In this document: positions 34,100 to 46,198 of the stretch, piece by piece
Layout: each line of letters starts with the position of its first letter
Position numbering within the stretch: the stretch's first letter is position 1
Source of the DNA: Ampelomyces quisqualis
Lineage: Eukaryota; Ascomycota; Dothideomycetes; Pleosporales; Phaeosphaeriaceae
Direction: 5' to 3'
Assembly: GCA_018398575.1 (NCBI GenBank)
Contig: JAGTXZ010000010.1
Coordinates: 2,108,001-2,172,000, forward strand
Length of the DNA: 64,000 nucleotides
Notes under the pieces: model-generated
Database searches by the model: none
Told to the model about the DNA's origin: nothing
The model's input: only the letters and a program-made list of their open reading frames with translations
Made by a program: the position numbers and the translations under genes

Positions 34100-37000
34100 G
34101 CATCTAATACAGTTCCTATTAAATTTTGCCTAAACACAGGTGCTAGCGTGTCTTTAATCTAATGTAAAGAACTTAGTTATTACTCTTGTGCGTTACTTAA
34201 GGAGCTTAAAGGAGATTAGATTATAAAGGTTAATAGTGTTAGCTTAATAGCGTTATATGCAAAACAGCTTATTTATAATTTCCTAGTTACTCTCTATGCT
34301 GTAGATAGAGAGGTTATCTAACTATATAGACAGGTGTACGTTGTTAATAAACTGCTAGTACTGTGCATTATAGGCAACAATATCCTTTAACCTTAGAAAG
34401 TTAGCGTTATGTATAACAATGTCCTAGGCGACTTCCTAGCGCTTTAAATTTGTAGCTATTACGTTAAATTGCACTTAACCCCTATTCCCCGCCGCATATA
34501 AACAGTAGTTCTAGCCAAACACAATTATGTAATCTCTGTAGGCACTAGAGTCTACCTAGAAGTGCAACACTATCAAATGCTACTATGCAAGTCTAGATAC
34601 CTTTTTACTGCTTAGCTAGTTGCTAATCTCTCTACAAACACCTTTGCTTTAGCTAGTAATTAATTAGTAAATAGGAACAAGCTTAAAATGCCTTTTAACA
34701 ATCTAGGCAAATACAATGTTTCTATTCATTAGGGCTAGGTAATTAGCTATCTTAAACAGGTATTTTCTTTCTACTAGTAAGCTAACTTACTCTATTCCTT
34801 AGATTACCTATTTAAAGGAATGCCAATCCCTATAGGTAAAGATAAACCTAATAATCCTCTAGTAGGCTTACCTTTTGTAGTAGAACTGCCTAATAATAGG
34901 ATTAAGGTTAGGAAGGCTAACGTATTACAGTTGTTTAGAGAAGACTACTAAAGGCGTATCTAGAAAATTTTGTTAAATTACTAAACGTTGTAGCGCAAAA
35001 AGCTAGGACGCTTTAATAATAGAGTTAAGATGCCTATTCTATTCTACAATAGTATTAATCTGTTAAAGCTTAAGCAGGCTCTGTATAACTAATCTAAGCG
35101 TAATAAAGAGGCAATTAACAAGGTTTTAGATCTCTTTACAGAGTAGGGGCGCATTAAGAAAGTTCCTCTTAGTTCTCTAAGCCTAGTAGCGTCCCTAGTA
35201 TTTGTAGTTTAGAAGAACAACAAACCTTAGGTAGTAGTTAACATACGTTAAGTTAACAAAGCTCTTATCCCTAACGCCTACCTGCTTCCAAAACAAGACA
35301 CTATTCTGTTAGCTATAGGCAGTGCAATAGTGTTTTTATCTCTTGATTTTATTAAGAGTTTCTTCTAACAGGATATTGTAGAAGAAGATTAATAGAAAAC
35401 TGCCTTTGTAACAGTACACTAGGGTTATAAAATGTTCCTTAGCTTAACAATAGGGCTTGCATGTAGCCTAGGTTTCTTCTAACACCAAATAGAATAGCTG
35501 TTTAACTAGTATCTCTAGGATTTTATACTTATCTACATTAACAACATTATTATCTTTAGTTATACTCTAGAGGACTATTTGCTACATCTAGACAAGGCTT
35601 TAACCCTCCTAGAGAAAGTAAGAGTTACCCTGTCTCTTGCTAAGTGCTATTTTGGCTACCCCTCTATTTAGGCTCTAGGACATTACGTGTTAAGATTAGG
35701 ACTTAGTACTATCTAGAAAAAGACTAAGGCCATTTAATCTATAACCTTTCCTAAGACTGTTTAACAACTAGAATACGCAGTAGGCCTTTTTAGTTTTTAC
35801 TAGAAGTTTGTAAAATATTACTCTAACGTATGTATGCTGCTAAACACGCTTAAAACTTGCTGCCTTAAGGACGCTCTTAAAAAAGGATACAAGCAACGCT
35901 GTTACGCAGAAGTAACGCCTGTTACAGATTTTATAGATAGACTACAACGCTACAAAGCTAAGGCTACCTTTAAGGAGCTTAAGAACAAGCTGTGCTCTTT
36001 GCCTACTCTAGCTTACCCTAACTTTTCCTAACTGTTTATCTTCTATATAGATAGAAGCTGTAAACGCAGTTTTAGATGCGCTGTCTACTAGCTTAATGTA
36101 TTAGACCTAGATAACTCTATAGAGTAACTAATTTTGTATCTCTTAAAGACCCTCTCTTCTACAGAATTATAATACTAGCCAACAGAGCTAGAAACAGCAG
36201 CGCTAGTATAGGCACTTAAGAAGCTACCTTAGTACACAGACTATAAAAAATTCCTAGTATACACAGATTACTCTGCTATTATCAATGCATTTAAAGACAA
36301 GGGCCTAGTGCAAGGCAAACGCTCTAAGAGACTGCAATTATAGTAACTGTTCCTTGCCTGTTACTACAGTAAAATAAAGATCTAATATATTTCTAGCAAG
36401 AACTATTTAAACGCAGACGCCTTGTCCTAAATGCAAACCTTAAAATTACTTAAGCTAGATCTATTAGCTAGTGTCCTGTAGAGCCTTCTTACTTGTAAAG
36501 GAAAGAGACCTTTTCCTGCCAGTCTACGTCTTACTCTATAGGAACTAACTAGAGCTGCAATACAGGAACCTATCTCTTGCTTTATATTAGAAGCCTACCT
36601 ACTAGACGCTTTATACAAAGCTAAACTTATTTAAATAAATAACAAGTTTAAAGACACACTGCTACTAGTATTAAGAACAGACCCTGCTTTTTAAAAAGTC
36701 TACTACAACATTATAGGGCAAGCTAACAAAACGCCCTAGCTGCTTGTAACTTGTAAGAGTTTCTAGATTAATCTAGATTCTAGTCTTATGTACTAGATAT
36801 TGCTAGATAGGCAAGAACAATTGTGCATTTCTTAGTCTATGTACTGTAAAGTGCTTTGTCTTGCACATAACAACATTAGCTATCTAGGAGTAATTAGAAC
36901 TTGCAAACAAATCTAAGTCTTAATGTACCTGCTAAACTTTAGGAGACACGCTACTAAATACATTGCCGCTTGCCTGCAGTGCAACGTCTGCTAACTCTTA

Positions 37001-38130
37001 ACTAAAATGCCTGCAGGTAAAATACAACCTATTAATTATCTGTTCCTACTATTCTATGCTATAACTATAGACTTTATTGTTAGCCTGCCTATTACACCTA
37101 ACAGGTATAACTGCATACTTACAGTTACTAATAAAGCTACAAAGGCAGTTAAACTAATCCTTAGGATAGTAGGTAAACAGAGTAAAGCTAACAATCTAGA
37201 TTATCCTAAAGAAGTACAAGGCAACGCTTAGTACTAGGCTATTTGCTTTTAGAATTACGTTGTTTGCGAATAGAGTCTGCCAAAAGCTATTATTTCTAAC
37301 TGCAACAGACGTTTCCTAGCCAAATTCTAGTAAACTCTCTTTAAAAGAATAGTAACTACTTTGGCTATAACAACTGCGTACTATCTACAAGCAGATAGCT
37401 AGAGCAAACAAACAAACTAGACTGTTAAAATTACTCTCTAATGCATAATTGCAAATTATAACGCCCTAATAATTAGCTAGAACAAACTTTTACCTAACGT
37501 ACAATTTGCGATTAACACTGCCTGTAACTTTACAACAGGCAAGTCACTATTTAAACTCCTCTATAGTACCTACCTCTGTAATAGAACTACAGTGCACAAC
37601 CCTAGTATACAGTATCTGCTAGCTAAACAATTTCTGCGAGATTGCTGCAACATTTAAGCCTAGGCAGAAGAGGCTCTTAAGCTAGCGCAAGCACGCATAG
37701 CTATATACTACAATTAGCAGCACTTACCTGTTAAGATTAGTAACATAGTTTTTCTTAAATTGACGTGTAAAACTAATTGTAGCTACTACATTCTATATTT
37801 CTCTGCGCTTAACGTTATTAAGGACAGTCTATTTAAAGTGCTTAAAAAGATTAGTAAAAACGCGTTCTAACTTAAGCTTTTAGACTGCCTAAAAATCTAC
37901 TTTGTTATTTTAGTTATTTATCTAGAGCTAGCAATACCTAACCTATACAAGCGCCTGCTAGTAGTAGCTAGCAAAGTAATAGAAGCAGCAGAGGATAAGT
38001 TACCAATACCTATCTCTGTCCCTAACAAGAAACTAATATACATTGTAGACTGTATCCTTACCAAAGAAATCTACAAGGTCTCTAGCTACTGTTACAAGCA
38101 ATAGTTTTACAAAGTTTAATAGCAAGGATA
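34100..38130 (+). pseudogene. Retrotransposon pol remnant: protease, RT, RNase H, integrase, chromodomain-like tail
   Basis: One frame carries the Gypsy domains in order. Protease: CLNTGASVSLI at about 34,130, where the catalytic Asp of DTGAS reads Asn. Reverse transcriptase: about 35,100-35,850, with LDFIKSFF, EED..KTAFVTVH, and the active-site box as YINNIIIF (Asp to Asn twice), then LAKCYFGYPSI and ALGHYVLRLGLST. RNase H: about 36,000-36,350, with YIDRS, PTELE and VYTDYSAI. Integrase: an H-C-C zinc-binding region at about 36,860-37,000, ITIDFIVSLPITPN, ISNCNRRF (second catalytic Asp as Asn) and PNVQFAINTA. A GPY/F-like region follows, then a chromodomain-like YIVDCILTKEIY segment near 38,040-38,130 whose Trp codons read as stops. 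The family call is secure; domain edges are approximate. Confidence 0.88.
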
Positions 38131-38623
38131 CAGCGCATCTAAAGACTCCTACGTTGCAAAGAAGTAACTACAGATAGATATACCTAAGATAGTGTAAGCA
38201 TAGGAGCAGCAGTATAGTACTTGTCTAACTACGCGCTGCTTTCTACAAGACACTATCTAAAGGTGTTATTTTAGAAATTTTTAACAAGCTTTTAGCAGCT
38301 CTATGCGCCTGCCTGCCTATACTGCGGCTTTTTACCTTTTCTCTAACTCTTTTTTATAAAATTATTGTTTTTACAAATTATCGCCTTTACCTGCTAGAGT
38401 AGAGTTTTTAGTTATGTTATATTGCAACGCGTACCTGCCTCTTACCTTGTTATTAAAATAATAATAGACGTACAGACTAACATTAGCCTACTGCTTGGCT
38501 TTTTTGCCTCTGCACACTTACCTCTTTGTCTACTTACCTCTACTCCTACTATTACACCTACTTATCTTTAACTAAAGACTCTTACTTCTTAGCGCTTATC
38601 CTAATCTTAACGCTACTATTATT

Positions 38624-41600
38624 ATGTTACAATTTAATAATGTAGGCATTAACATTAAAGAATTGCAGAAGCTTGCAAGTACTAACCTTACTACAATTAA
38701 CAGACATACTAGCCTTTAGCAGTTTAAAAAACGCGTAAAAGAAGATAAAGAACTCCTGCTTGCAGATAAGCTAGTTAAAAAACTCTACAAGAACAGCTAC
38801 TATAGAGACGTAACGCTTAGCCTAGCTGCTCTCTTAGAGTTTAAGGAAAAGGCATTCTAAGCAATAGTAACGTTTATGGTTAACCCTAAGCACCTAGCTG
38901 CTAGTAAGCTTAAGGAAGTTTACCTTATAACAAGATCCTAGCTTAACCCCCCAAACGCCTTTATAATAGTAGTAGAACTCTAAAGGTTTATAGCTTAAGT
39001 TGCTAGCGCGCAACCTAACCTAGAGCAAACCTACGTATTGCTACCTCTCTATTAAGTATTTATTTCTATCTACAAACCTACAGTGTTCTCTACTATGTTC
39101 TCTACTAACTTAAACTGCTCTGCGCTGCTAAGTAGCTACTTAATCTTACTTTATATTCTAAACTTAGGCATGTTTAGAGACAATATGCGCTCTTTAACTG
39201 CGTTTAGGTTAATTCCCTTTAACTGCCTTGCAGGCACTAAAGCTAGAGACTTGTCTAGACGCTAGAACTACAGCTACTAGCGCGCACAATTGGTAGACAC
39301 TTACTAGTTAAGTAACACAAGCAGCAACGCCCTAAAGGACCTCTAAAGCTTTACTATGCAAATAACTGCACAAAAAATAATACAGTCTAGCTAGACCTTA
39401 TATACACTATTAGACATAGACATCCTCTGTAAGGCCTATTTTGTTATACTAGTTAACCTAGAATTCTACCTACGCATGTCTTCTCAAAAATTGCTGCATT
39501 TCTGTAATTAACTTTGCTTAGCATACAGATAGAACATCTTAATTAAAAGGCTTAAGAAAGTTCTCTTGTCTAAATAACTTACTTACACTATTAGCTGTAT
39601 CCTAGTTAAGAGAGCTAAAGTTAATAAACTTAAACGCTTAGCTAAGAAACAAGCTAAAGGTAACAAACTGCCTTTGCGCAGCTGCTTAGGCAAGGCAAAG
39701 CCTAAGCAGGTATAATAGATAGAAGCCTAGCAAAAGAAAAATGCAGCTCTGCTAAAGGCCTAGCGCAGACGCTGTGCGCAACCTAAGGCTAACTTTGCTA
39801 CGCACCTTAACCTAGCTAACAAACAACAGCAGGAATTGGGTACATATACTAAGTTTATTATCTATAAAGACCTAAAGGACTACTTATATATGCGCTTGCA
39901 AATGTCCTTTAACTATTTAAACGCAGTAGTTAAATATTAACCTTAACACAAGGCTAACATTAATTTTACGTTTTGCAACACGCGCTCCTATAGAAACACA
40001 CATAGAAGCTAAGATAACAACCTTTACTTTCTAACAGAACGCATTGTTAACGTGTCTAATCTCTCTTGCGCGACATATCTTGCTACTCTGTTCCCTTACT
40101 TTACAGTAGACAACTCTAACTACTAAAAGTAATACTACAAATCTCTTAGACACAGATATAGTCTTATGCTAATCTAGCTTTAATATAACAAGCGACTGTT
40201 TACGTCCAATTTATTTACCAAGAAGACAGACATGCTAACAGCCTATAACAACCTTTACAAGATTATGCATATATTACCTATTATGTGCATCCTGATTTAG
40301 GGTACTAATGTTAACTTTATAGTACAATCTGTAATTAAGCAATTTAGAGAATTGTCTGTCTACAATCTCTTAAGCATGTTCTACACTAACGTTAAGAACC
40401 TAACAATAACTAATAGTAGTATTTGCGCTACAAACCTCTTGCCTAAGTTTGTTACAGTCCTAGAAAATTCCTTTAAAACCTAGAAAGAGGCATCTTTCTG
40501 CTTTAGTGTCTCTAGTGTTATTAAGCAGCGCTTTAGAATACAAAAGTAGATTTACTACAGACTTGCTGCTATATACTCTATTCTACAGACTTAACTGCGT
40601 AGTCTTTTTATAGTCTTGTGTGTTAACTTTACAGAGAAGAACACTAATAAGAACACACTCTGCCTTATTACAGGTAATAGTATTAGACTAGATTTCTGTA
40701 ACTAGAATAACAGAGTTGCATCTAAGTATTCTTAGCGAGGCAGAGTTATTGCCCCTTTTCTGTTAACTAAAATTAGACAAGTGTGCATACTTATCTACTA
40801 GCCAATTAAAGAAAATAAGATTAAAGACAAAGATGCTTGTACCTTGTTAACAGTTTAGCAATTAAAAACTATAAGCACAGCTAAGTTGCAAGCCTAGTTA
40901 CGTAACAATTGCACGCAACAAATTACTATTTTTAAGGATAATAATTCTAAGGAATGCAAGCGTTTAACAAATAACCTCCTTTATATAACAGTGCTCTGCA
41001 AGCTCTAACTACTCCTTTAACTTAAGGACTAGTAACTTACTAAGCTACGCACGCTAATGTAAGCTTATTAACACTAGGCCTACACAGCGTTATTACTATA
41101 TAGCCTAGTAGTCTAAGATAACATTAATTAGTATTGCAACATAGTCTCTATCCTCTTAAGAGAATACCAAATGGTACTATTCTAGAAGTAGGGTTATAAA
41201 GATAGCCTTTAAGCAAACACTACAGTTCTGGCAGAAATATTAGGATTAGGCAAGTTATATACTAGCATAGTAATAGCAGTAGGCTACCTCTTTTACGTAG
41301 AAATTCTAGCTTAACTTTGTAGAGAGCAACTCTTTAAGCTCTCTTGCTACCTTTAAGACCTATCTTTGGCACCAGCTAATATAGAAGAACCTAGCCAGGC
41401 AGAATAGAATAAAGAATTCAATAATAAGTAGGGCACACAGGAACTATTAATGCACAATAACTAGCATAACTTATAGAACAATACTAAGCTAACACTAGGT
41501 AAATTTAGTACTTAGAATAATAAAGAACAGAACTCTTATAATAGTTGGGAACATAGTAATATTGCTAAAGTTAACATATTGCAAGGCTAGCTTAACGTGC

Positions 41601-44173
41601 AAGCATAAAACTACGTTCCTAAAAAGAACTTAACTACTGTTAATATACCTTAGTTTAATAGTGCAGGAGATAAGGATCCTTTCTTAAGCCCTTACGCACT
41701 TGCTATAATTAAGGCTCTTTCTAAACTTTCTTATTATCTAGATACTAACAGACTAACTAGACAAGTCCTGTACCTTCCTAACGCTGCTTCTTCTGTTAAT
41801 AGAAGAGACTTTTTTAAAGATGCATTAGAGAACATTAACCTGCCTAACAACAAACTTGTACTATACTCTAATTGGCTAGAACTGCCTTATCTCTTTAGAG
41901 AAGTTGCAATACTGCTAGAGGATCTGCAACTCTGTTACAGTAGCTTTTCTAATGCCTTAGTAGCCTCTAACTTAGGAACAGATAACAGATCTAGCAAAGC
42001 TGCCTTGTTTAATAATAGCGCTTTACACTATTTTTACGCTTTAGCTAGGCTACCAAAATTAGTTAAAGAACTAGAGGAGAAATTAATTAAAAACAGCTAA
42101 GTTACCTATTGCTGCCTTTAGAACAAAACTGTTAACTATAGCTACTAAGCCTTTGTTAACATATTAGTAAAGGTCTGTAAGTATATACAAACGCCTATAA
42201 AGATAGTTGTGCGTTGTTATTCTATTTTATTAGAACAAAACGCTTTTATTGCTATGCTTAACCTGCATTTTAAACTTAATAGTAGTAAGAATCCTGCGTT
42301 CTATATGCTAGATTCCTCTGTTAAAGGTAATACTAGTCTCGCGCTGTTAGAAGTATACCTACGCTACTTTTGTAATACCTACCTAGAAATTAAAGACAAG
42401 CGCTTTTAAGCAGTTACTAGGTTAGTAGCTTAGATTGCGCTCCAACTTGCCTAAGTTAAAGGTTTTGCTATAACAGACTTAGTCGCCAACACCTAGATAG
42501 AGGAGGAACTTAATAACATTGCTCTTAAATTACAAGACGTAATATTAATTGTACGTAACCTTAACACTAAAGGACATCTTAGCAAGAACAACTAAAAATT
42601 AATTAAAGATGCCTTTAAGATAGCCTACTAACATATCCTTAAACGTGCTCTAGTTGTGTGCACTACTGCATCTATTGCTACTGTGTTAGGATTTTAGGTT
42701 ATTAGGCAGGCAGTAGTAGTAGTATTTAAAGAAGCTAGTTAAGCAACTAATCTTAAGGTAGTTAGCCTTGTATTAGCCTACTAGAGCGCTAACCTTTAAT
42801 TAATAGTAGGAGACTAACGCCAGCTTAGTCTCTAAGCCTACAGGCCCTAGCTTAACAACCCTTTTTAAGGACAGTATTAACTCTTAACCTTAGCCTAACT
42901 TTACTACACTAGCTTTCTAGTGCAGAAATTAAAACAAACGTTACGCTTTACTAATTAACCCCTCTTAGACTTATGCAAGACTTTAAATAGGGATAAACAA
43001 ATCTGTAAAGTCTAGAGCTCTTTTAATTAAAACGCTAAAACTAAAGCTAAGACTATAAACAGTTACATCTAGAGAACTTACTAGCCAATTGTTATTGTTA
43101 ATACAGGTGTAATAACAAGCCTAGTTAGAGATGCTACTAGTTTGTTGTACTGCTAGGAGACTGCTCTTGTAACTATTTATAACATAGTTAAGCGTACCTG
43201 TTAGGTCCTAGGTTACTAGATATTAATTGTTACTCTGTACAATGCTTAAGTTACTCTTCTAGTTGCCTTGCGCAAAGCAGCAACTGCTAACGCCTTGCGT
43301 GCTAGAACTAAAGATTATGCAAAATAGATTAGCAAAGTAACAGTGCTAATAGTTAACTTGTTAATAGGCAAAGATGTAGTATATGTAATCTTAGACACTG
43401 TAGGCTATAATTAAGGTTTCTTTTGGCGACAGCCCTGCACCCTAGTAGGTAGTACTTAGGCCTAATTAAGTTTTACTTTAGTAGGACTAACCTTATTGTT
43501 TACTTTGTCTAAGTTTATTAATCCTAAGAATTAACTTAGAGAAGCCTTACATAAGTAGGGTTCTTAACGTTGCTACTTTGCTACGGTCACGCAGCAGATA
43601 ATAGCGTCTCTAGAACAATACCTATAGGTTTGCATAGCCCTTGGCCTTAAAACTAGCCTTAGCAAAACAGCGCAAAATTTCTAGCAGGCTCCTCTAGAAG
43701 TTACCCTGCAAGCTAACAATTACTCTAATAACAATAACAACAAGGCTAAGGCTTTTTAACAGGCTGTGCAGACCTGTATGCAACAGAGCCGCAAGGCTAA
43801 GCTTGTTGTTAAGCCTAAAGCCAAGCTTAAGGTTGAAACTCAAGCCCTAACTCCTTTAACTAAACCTTCTAAAATTGCTAACGTAGTGCAAGATCCTAAC
43901 CTAAATAGTAAAGGCAACAAGTTCTTAATGTTAGGCAGCCTAGGGGCTAACACTAGAACTAATAAATAGTCTGTTAACGCCATAGATAAGGACACGCCTT
44001 AGAACAATAGTGTCGCGCAGTAGAGTTAGGATAAAGGCTAAGCTTAGGGTACTTGAAAGCAGGCCCCTAGCAAATAGGACTTTAATAATTTTAAATAGTA
44101 AAAGGGATTATAGCAAAAGAGTCTAATGAGATTACAACGCAATTTTGCGGACAAAAAAAGATTTGAAGGATAG
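38624..44173 (+). pseudogene. Extra retrotransposon frame with superfamily-1 (Upf1-like) helicase motifs
   Basis: From ATG 38,624 one phase stays readable to TAG at 44,171-44,173, about 1,850 codons, broken only by stops that RIP would create (mostly TAG/TAA at expected Gln and Trp positions); I needed no frameshift. The N-terminal two thirds are unrecognised, helical and Leu/Gln-rich. The last third looks like an SF1 helicase. A Walker A-like MLDSSVKGNTSLALLE lies at 42,305. LVVCTTASIATVLGF follows near 42,650, then a motif II-like EAS.AT at 42,731 and motif III VGD.RQL at 42,806. An LRFTNQPLLDL-like segment comes next (stop positions read as Gln), then VTLYNAQVTLL near 43,230 and KDVVYVILDTVGYN.GFFW near 43,370. 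The Walker A Lys is not conserved as read. This does not resemble an env gene. It lies in the pol frame but after intervening stops at 38,200-38,620, so I treat it as a separate protein. Function and origin are unknown. Confidence 0.6.
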
Positions 44174-44178
44174 GCAGA

Positions 44179-44355
44179 TGCTATAGAACAGATCAGATAT
44201 GGAGTTTCTATGAAGGATCTCCTATTTTTGGCTTAGTGCCTTGGCAGTGCCTGCCTGTAGATAGCTTGAGCTGCCTCACTTATGAGACTCTTAACTCTAA
44301 TACAATCTCACGATATACACTAAGCTTTTGCTGTCTTTGGGCCTCGGCCGTAGCA
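44179..44355 (+). repeat. 3' LTR (177 bp)
   Basis: Starts TGCTATAG and ends TAGCA, same length as the 5' LTR. A purine-rich stretch with seven A residues precedes it (about 44,153-44,175) and may be the polypurine tract. The last three quarters keep TGG, TGA and TCA words that are absent inside the element, so the mutated block stops within its first 20 or so bases. Confidence 0.93.
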
Positions 44356-44360
44356 CGTAA
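44356..44360 (+). repeat. Target-site duplication, right copy (cgtaa)
   Basis: Perfect copy of 30844-30848, directly after the terminal CA of the 3' LTR. Confidence 0.85.
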
Positions 44361-45398
44361 GGTCCGTAAAAAGCTGTTGTCACGCAGCGCCTTCATAAAG
44401 AAGCACCCAGGTACTGTGGTGTATTAGGTGGTCACATGATAAGGATTTGATAAGCGGGAGGGGATCGTTCAAAGGGGAATATTCTGATAGAAAGTAAATA
44501 TCACTAATACCTCATCAGGTCAGATATTCAATCTGATACACCCCCCCTACCGAATGCGGATCGATCACCTGTTCCCTCTGCCTGTGCACTCATATTGTGC
44601 AACAGTACACACGACATGTTACCTGCCACATTCTGTTAGATACTACTTAGTGGCCTAACATGATTCCAAAATTAAGGCTAGACCCAAGAGACTGCTCGAA
44701 TGAACAAGCACGGCGGTCCTAAGCAGTAAGTGATACATGCCACATGCGTAAACATCGGGACTTGATCCACTTGACGGCAATCGGCACAGGATAGGCGTCC
44801 CATTCTTTATAGTATAGCTCCACATTTTGACAAGTGATGAAATGACGAATACCAACGAAGTTTAGCTTGCCCTATATCCGCCACGATGATAGCATTTGAC
44901 AGTCTAGTAACGACCAAAGATCATCAATACGAGCTCGTTTCTTCACATGAGTTCATCCGACCCAACGACGAGTAAGGCACAGATGTCTCCAGCTCACTTG
45001 ATACTCGTTTTCAGGACCAAACTAGACTTTGGTTGAACGATAACGGCGTCCAACTAACCTAATATTCGCTGTAGTGACGAAATCTGACAGTTGATGAATC
45101 GAAATCGACACAGTAACTATTGGGACTCGCTGCTATCGACGATCATAGTCCTTGGTATGCTTGGTATCACTCACTGGTCCACCTAAGAAGCAATATTTAA
45201 GAACAGATTTGTCTGCATCTTGTCAGACACGATACCAGACACATCAATCAATCGGTCATTCGATATCACACTCCCCAACTCAGCATTTTCAACAACTTCA
45301 AAAGCAAAGGTATGAGCTTATTGCATATGCCTGACTGGTTCTATTCAAACACGTTCCTATACTTATACTGTGGCCGTAGTTCCCCCCAAACCAAAATT
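44361..45398. other. Right flank of the retrotransposon and promoter of the secreted-protein gene
   Basis: About 1 kb with no supported gene; normal composition, no RIP-like depletion. The 100 bases before the ATG at 45,399 are C/A-rich and leader-like. Confidence 0.45.
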
Positions 45399-45761
45399 AT
45401 GCAGTTCACCACTCAAGTCATCGCGCTCTTCAGCGCCCTCGCATCTACTGGTCTTGCCGCAAACGTGTTCTCCTCCTTCCTAGACGCGAACGGCGCTCAA
45501 ATTGGAAGCACCAACTTTGATGTTGGCAACGATGGCTGCTTCGCTGTTGGTCGGGCAAGCCAAGTCTCCTTTTCTCAAGCTGGTCCCACTGAGAACGCCA
45601 ATGGTCCGTACTGCTTGCACGGGTTCAACGAGGGTGGCTGCCCAGGCGCTGGTGATGCCAGCCAACAATTTGAAGAGATCAGCGTCACTGGCCGGATTTA
45701 CCAGCTCGGTCAAGGGCTCAATGGCGCCGGTTCGTTCAGGTGGACCCTGGGTGGATGTTAA
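45399..45761 (+). CDS. Small secreted cysteine-containing protein, effector-like
   Basis: A single exon of 120 residues. MQFTTQVIALFSALASTGLA is a clear signal peptide; cleavage probably falls just after it, leaving about 100 residues. The mature chain is Gly/Asn/Ser-rich with four cysteines (DGCFAV, PYCLHG, GGCPGA and the final GGC), enough for two disulphides, and predicted beta-rich. No known fold or family is recognised. Length, secretion and position about 1 kb from a large mutated transposon match the usual setting of fungal small secreted proteins. The sequence alone does not show a role against a host, a microbe or in the cell wall. An upstream in-frame start would place about 28 residues ahead of the hydrophobic core, so I used the ATG at 45,399. 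Confidence 0.75.
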   Translation: MQFTTQVIALFSALASTGLAANVFSSFLDANGAQIGSTNFDVGNDGCFAVGRASQVSFSQAGPTENANGPYCLHGFNEGGCPGAGDASQQFEEISVTGRIYQLGQGLNGAGSFRWTLGGC

Positions 45762-46198
45762 GTGGAGGCTTTCTATCTGTGCCAGAAGCATTCAGTGAGG
45801 CTGGAAAATTGGGATGGAGTTGGCGAGTCTTAGACAATCGCACACATTCATTTGTACTGTGCAATATGGTTCTATGATGAGACAGTACTCTGCCTCACCA
45901 CAGTCTAGCGAGCCAAATTATATTACTGTCCTTCGCTTGATACTTGTTCTCGTGGAAAGATGCTATCATACTCCTGCAGCACACGTGTGAAAACAACAAG
46001 AATGTTTCCTGGAATGACTAGTCCCAGCCGTGACATCATAATAACCTGTTAGAGTCTGTGTTTTCGTTGCGCAGATACCAGCCATATTAGCACTACTATC
46101 ATAGTTGTCCGAGAACCTTTGTACACAAGTAGCGATTGGTCATTGACGACAGCTCAGATAGCAACAACGTCCGTTACTTCATCCGTAACTGGGTACCC
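45762..46198. other. Convergent intergenic region
   Basis: About 440 bases between two convergent genes, holding their 3' ends. No repeat or further gene seen. Confidence 0.5.

Larger units (their letters stand above)
30849..44355 (+). mobile_element. RIP-mutated Ty3/Gypsy LTR retrotransposon, 13.5 kb, with an extra helicase-like frame
   Basis: Complete element: 177-bp LTRs (TG...CA), 5-bp target duplication, gag, protease, reverse transcriptase, RNase H, integrase and a chromodomain-like tail in the Gypsy order, all on the plus strand. An additional frame of about 5.5 kb lies between integrase and the 3' LTR. Dozens of in-frame stops, nearly all TAG or TAA, interrupt every frame, and known catalytic Asp residues read as Asn. 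These are the products expected from C-to-T and G-to-A mutation. The element is far larger than typical fungal Gypsy elements (about 5-8 kb) because of the extra frame. It cannot be autonomous in this form. No primer-binding site could be matched to a tRNA by eye. Confidence 0.92.

Noticed and set aside
30849..44355. Two nested transposons instead of one element
   Set aside because: I see no internal LTR, terminal inverted repeat or second target duplication, and pol and the helicase frame share strand, phase and mutation pattern. The possibility is kept open in the helicase finding.
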